Assembly (NCBI GenBank): GCA_017881545.1
Contig: JADGQU010000065.1
Coordinates: forward strand, 1-9,572
DNA: 9,572 bases
DNA from: Gemmatimonadaceae bacterium
Lineage (GTDB): Bacteria > Gemmatimonadota > Gemmatimonadetes > Gemmatimonadales > Gemmatimonadaceae
Direction: 5' to 3'
Of this stretch, positions 6,883-9,572 are shown one piece after another (positions within the stretch are counted from its first letter, which is position 1; each line of letters starts with the position of its first letter). The notes beneath the pieces were generated by a model. The model made no database searches. It saw only the letters and a list, made by a program, of their open reading frames with translations, and was not told where the DNA came from. Position numbers and translations under genes: made by a program.

Positions 6883-8052
6883 TTGGCCCGCGCCATAAGA
6901 AGCAACACTCGGCTCGATCTCATAGTTCTAACCACCTGCATCGTCCTGGCGCTCGCGGCCCGTGCACTTCCGGACACGATGCGCGATCCAGTCGCGACCG
7001 GGATGCGGCGTTCCTTCCTCGCTCCGCTCGTGATGCTCCAGGAGAGATCCGAGCGGGGTCGCCAATCGCTCCTCATGGCGGACGCGAAGCAGGCGCGCAT
7101 CGACAGCCTCTCGCTCAACTCGATGAAGGCCGGCTCGCTCGAGTCCGAGAATGACCGCTTGAGGAAAATCATCGGACTCGGCTCCCGCCTGCGCTGGGGG
7201 TTCATACCCACCGAAGCTCTGCACGGCCGCGGCGTGAGGGACGAGACCACTGTGATTCTGAGCGCGGGCTCGCGGGCAGGCGTCAGTCGCTTGAGCCCCG
7301 TGATCGCTCCGGAGGGCTTGGTCGGCGTGGTGGATCAGGTCGATCCCACCATGAGCCACGCCATGTTGTGGACCCACCCGGATTTCCGCGTCAGTGCGAT
7401 GTCGCCCGACGGGACCGCCTTCGGAATTGCGCAGGCGCATCTCACCGGATCGGCGACGGGCGGCTACCTGATCGAGCTGCGCGGCGTTCCATTTAGAGCG
7501 ACCCTCAAGCCCGGCGCCCTCATCGTCAGCTCCGGCTGGGGCGGCGTCTGGCCCCGCGGCATTCCCATCGGAACGGTTCTGGAAGAGATGAAGACCAGCG
7601 AAGGTTGGGCGCGCACCTATCTGCTGCGCCCGGCGGTTAATCCTGCCGATGTCTATTCCGTGATGATTCTGCGGCGCGACCGCCTCGCCAAAGGGTTCGA
7701 CGGCGTCTGGCAGAGCGTCGCCCAGGTTGACCAGGCGACCCAGCGCATCAACGTGTCAGGAGACTCTGCGGCCAGGGCCGCGGCGCTGGCGGAAGCGGCA
7801 GCGCGGAGAGCGGTGCTCGACAGCGTTGCGCGCTCGAACGGTGGGGTTCCGCTCGGCGTCACCGACAGCGCGAACGCCGCGGGGATAGCACCAACGCCCG
7901 TGCGCAGGCCCGTCGTCATCGACTCAGCCACTCGTGCGCGCCGGGACTCGATTGCTCGTGTGCGCCGGGATTCGATCGCTCGCGCAACGCAGAGACGCGA
8001 TTCGGTCAGAGCCGACACGACCCCACCGCCTCGACCGGGAGCGGAGCGATGA
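6883..8052 (+). CDS. mreC: Rod shape-determining protein MreC with an extended repeat-bearing C-terminus
   Basis: MreC is a bitopic membrane protein that links MreB to PBP2 and RodA in the elongasome and activates PBP2. The 389-residue product has a cytoplasmic start, one membrane helix (about 13-29, LDLIVLTTCIVLALAARAL), a coiled coil (about 50-97, ending SLESENDRLRKIIGL) used for dimerisation, and the paired beta-barrel domain (about 105-265; for example VILSAGSRAGV at 124-134, GLVGVVDQVDP at 145-155, LIVSSGWGGVWPRGIPIGTV at 213-232). That completes the usual protein. Residues from about 270 to 389 are an added periplasmic-side tail rich in Ala, Arg, Asp and Ser, with 'RRDSIAR' repeats and a proline-rich end (TTPPPRPG). 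Such a tail is not part of the conserved MreC fold and is likely disordered. The TTG start is chosen by the Shine-Dalgarno and by the correct N-terminal membrane helix; mreB ends 8 bases earlier and mreD overlaps the stop. Confidence 0.95.
   Translation: MARAIRSNTRLDLIVLTTCIVLALAARALPDTMRDPVATGMRRSFLAPLVMLQERSERGRQSLLMADAKQARIDSLSLNSMKAGSLESENDRLRKIIGLGSRLRWGFIPTEALHGRGVRDETTVILSAGSRAGVSRLSPVIAPEGLVGVVDQVDPTMSHAMLWTHPDFRVSAMSPDGTAFGIAQAHLTGSATGGYLIELRGVPFRATLKPGALIVSSGWGGVWPRGIPIGTVLEEMKTSEGWARTYLLRPAVNPADVYSVMILRRDRLAKGFDGVWQSVAQVDQATQRINVSGDSAARAAALAEAAARRAVLDSVARSNGGVPLGVTDSANAAGIAPTPVRRPVVIDSATRARRDSIARVRRDSIARATQRRDSVRADTTPPPRPGAER
7936..7983 (+). repeat. 24-bp tandem repeat (two copies plus a degenerate third) in the mreC tail
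   Basis: Two adjacent 24-base units (7936-7959 and 7960-7983) encode ARRDSIAR and VRRDSIAR, differing at a few mostly synonymous positions. A shorter related copy, RRDSVR, follows after three codons (residues 371-376), and looser DS-A-R echoes occur earlier (LDSVARS, IDSATRA). The unit is a multiple of three, so copy-number change keeps the frame. It appears to be a recent or conserved in-frame duplication. Confidence 0.8.
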
Positions 8053-8537
8053 ACGTGGGCGGAGCGATTCGCGCGATAATCAGCTTCCTCATTTTCGTCG
8101 TCCTTCACTACACGCTCCGCCCTCTCCTCGGCTGGCGCGCGCCGATGGACTTCCTGATTCTGGCGCTCCTTCTCGCGGCGGTGCGGGTCCGCCCGTCAAC
8201 CGCCGCTCTGATCGGGTTCGTTCTTGGCCTCATCTCCGATTCGCTCGCGCCCGATGCGCTCGGCGCCGGCGCGATAGCGATGACGGTCGTCGGATTCGGC
8301 GCTTCCTACCTGAAGGCGGTTTTCTTCGCCGACAATCTGGTGCTCAACGCTTTCTTCTTTTTCCTCGGGAAGTGGGTGTTCGACATCCTCTACTTCATTG
8401 GTGAGCAGCGCGTGCACGGATTCGAGTTGCTGCAGCAGCTGCTGCTCTGGTCGCCCCTCTCGGCCGCTGTCACCGCCGCCGTGGGCGTCCTGTTATTGTT
8501 CATAATGCGCCCGCTACTCGAGCCCTCGCCCACATGA
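8049..8537 (+). CDS. mreD: Rod shape-determining membrane protein MreD
   Basis: MreD is a polytopic inner-membrane protein of the elongasome that acts with MreC to tune PBP2 activity. The 162-residue product is the normal size and is mostly hydrophobic, with about five or six predicted membrane segments (roughly 8-25, 33-48, 50-66, 72-92, 98-117 and 130-153). It shows the family's weak signature of a glycine-bearing helix followed by an acidic residue (GFVLGLISDSLAPDALG, 56-72). MreD proteins diverge strongly, so its position between mreC and a PBP2 gene carries much of the identification. The ATG overlaps the mreC stop as ATGA, with GGGAG (8037-8041) 7 bases upstream as Shine-Dalgarno. Its own TGA overlaps the next start. 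Confidence 0.94.
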   Translation: MNVGGAIRAIISFLIFVVLHYTLRPLLGWRAPMDFLILALLLAAVRVRPSTAALIGFVLGLISDSLAPDALGAGAIAMTVVGFGASYLKAVFFADNLVLNAFFFFLGKWVFDILYFIGEQRVHGFELLQQLLLWSPLSAAVTAAVGVLLLFIMRPLLEPSPT

Positions 8538-9572
8538 GCTTTCATCCGAACGACGTGGCCAGGAGAGCGAGGATGAGCTCGATGGCCCTCGGAATCGGAT
8601 TCGTGCTGCTCGTCGGGGCCTTCTTCAAGACGCAGGTCATCCAGTACAAGCAGTACGTGATGCAGTCGGAGGAAAACCGCCTGCGTCCAATTCCTTTGCC
8701 GGCGCCGCGCGGAATTATTTACGACCGGCACGGCGAGGTGATCGCGGAGAACCTTCCCGCGTATTCCGTCTCGATCACAGCGCCGAGCGTGGACAGCCTG
8801 CGCAGCGCGCTCGCGCAGCTCGCGCCGACGCTGCAGCTCGGACAGAACGACATCAACAACGCCATACGCCGTTATCGCCGCGCGCCGACGCGCCCGACGG
8901 TCATCCTCCCCGACGCGACTATCGACATCGTGTCGGTTCTCGAGGAGCATCGGCTCGATTTTCCGCGGCTGATCATCCAGTCGGTTCCGAAGCGCTACTA
9001 TCCCGACGGACCCGTTGTCGCATCGTTCGTCGGTTACACGGGTGAAATCACGGAATCGGATCTCAACGATCCGAAGTACGCGAGCTACAAGCCCGGACAA
9101 CAGATCGGCAAAGCCGGCCTCGAGAAGCAGTACGAGGCGATACTCCACGGCAAGGAAGGCGTCCGCTTCGACGAGGTCGACGCGCGGGGCCGTCCCGTGC
9201 GCGGCGAGGGGCCGAGGCCTGATCTGAACGCGGAAGGCGCCCCGCCGCTCTACACGAACATCGATCTCGATCTCCAGAAGTTCATGGTCGGCATCTTCGC
9301 CGACTCGCTCCAGGGCGGGGCGATCGCGATCGATCCGAACACCGGTGAGGTCCTCGGACTATACAGCGCGCCGAGCTGGGATCCGAACAAATTCACCGGC
9401 GGAATTCCCGTCGAGTACTACAAGTCGCTGCTCGACGACAAGCGGCGCCCGCTCGTCAACAAGGTCATTCAGGGCACGTACCCACCCGGCTCGACGTTCA
9501 AGCTTGCTACCGCGATCATCGGTCTCTCGGAGGGCGTGGTGGGGGTGAACGAACACATGCCGGTTCCGTGCT
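8534..9572 (+). CDS. mrdA: Penicillin-binding protein 2 (elongasome DD-transpeptidase), 5' part only
   Basis: PBP2 crosslinks peptidoglycan during elongation in complex with RodA, MreC and MreD. The frame is open from ATG 8534 to the window edge (346 codons), so about the last half is missing. Visible parts in order: a short cytoplasmic start, one membrane anchor (about 16-31, SMALGIGFVLLVGAFF), the PBP dimer/pedestal domain (about 55-225) opening with PAPRGIIYDRHGEVIAEN (56-73), including YPDGPVVASFVGYTG (156-170) and GKAGLEKQYEAILHGKEG (192-209), and the beginning of the transpeptidase domain (from about 258, GGAIAIDPNTGEVLGL). The catalytic serine motif is present as YPPGSTFK, Ser320 and Lys323. 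The other motifs (SxN, KTG) lie outside the window. The start overlaps the mreD stop (ATGA) with no clear Shine-Dalgarno, implying coupling. The order mreBCD-mrdA is the standard elongasome arrangement, and it favours PBP2 over PBP3/FtsI; rodA would be expected next. Confidence 0.95.
   Translation, partial: MSFHPNDVARRARMSSMALGIGFVLLVGAFFKTQVIQYKQYVMQSEENRLRPIPLPAPRGIIYDRHGEVIAENLPAYSVSITAPSVDSLRSALAQLAPTLQLGQNDINNAIRRYRRAPTRPTVILPDATIDIVSVLEEHRLDFPRLIIQSVPKRYYPDGPVVASFVGYTGEITESDLNDPKYASYKPGQQIGKAGLEKQYEAILHGKEGVRFDEVDARGRPVRGEGPRPDLNAEGAPPLYTNIDLDLQKFMVGIFADSLQGGAIAIDPNTGEVLGLYSAPSWDPNKFTGGIPVEYYKSLLDDKRRPLVNKVIQGTYPPGSTFKLATAIIGLSEGVVGVNEHMPVPC

Overview
The window reads as a high-GC bacterial chromosome segment of housekeeping genes. 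I infer a Gemmatimonadota-like organism. The grounds are the high GC, the order rpsO-pnp-M16 peptidase-ald-mreB-mreC-mreD-mrdA, and the Arg/Asp/Ser-rich 'RRDSIAR' low-complexity repeats at the end of MreC. No rRNA or other phylogenetic marker is present, so this placement rests on context and style and was not tested.

Layout. Bases 1-109 hold no gene I can support, only a weak hairpin. On the minus strand, 586 to 110 encodes a small secreted protein with a good Shine-Dalgarno sequence, a TTG start and a signal peptide. Its frame is broken by one in-frame TGA at 293-295, after which clearly protein-like sequence continues in the same frame to a TAG at 110-112. A 199-base divergent spacer (587-785) follows, with a candidate promoter framed by a 7-bp inverted repeat. 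Everything to the right is on the plus strand: rpsO (S15), a spacer with a strong 9-bp hairpin, pnp (PNPase), an M16 zinc peptidase overlapping the pnp stop, a 78-base spacer, then a tightly coupled run of ald, mreB, mreC, mreD and the first 346 codons of a class B penicillin-binding protein (PBP2/mrdA), which leaves the window.

Functionally there are two blocks. The first is translation and RNA turnover: S15 and PNPase, with a leader hairpin placed where E. coli PNPase is autoregulated, plus a processing-peptidase homologue. The second is cell shape and wall growth: MreB filament, MreC/MreD membrane partners and PBP2 transpeptidase, i.e. the elongasome. Alanine dehydrogenase is coupled directly upstream of mreB. 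Alanine is a building block of peptidoglycan stem peptides, so the coupling may be meaningful, but this is inference.

I see no mobile element, CRISPR array, tRNA, rRNA or defence system, and no convincing new multi-gene system. The points most worth a second look are the TGA-interrupted secreted protein, the ald-mre coupling, the repeat-bearing MreC tail, the rpsO-pnp hairpin, and a start-codon pattern in which non-ATG starts carry Shine-Dalgarno sequences while most ATG starts do not.
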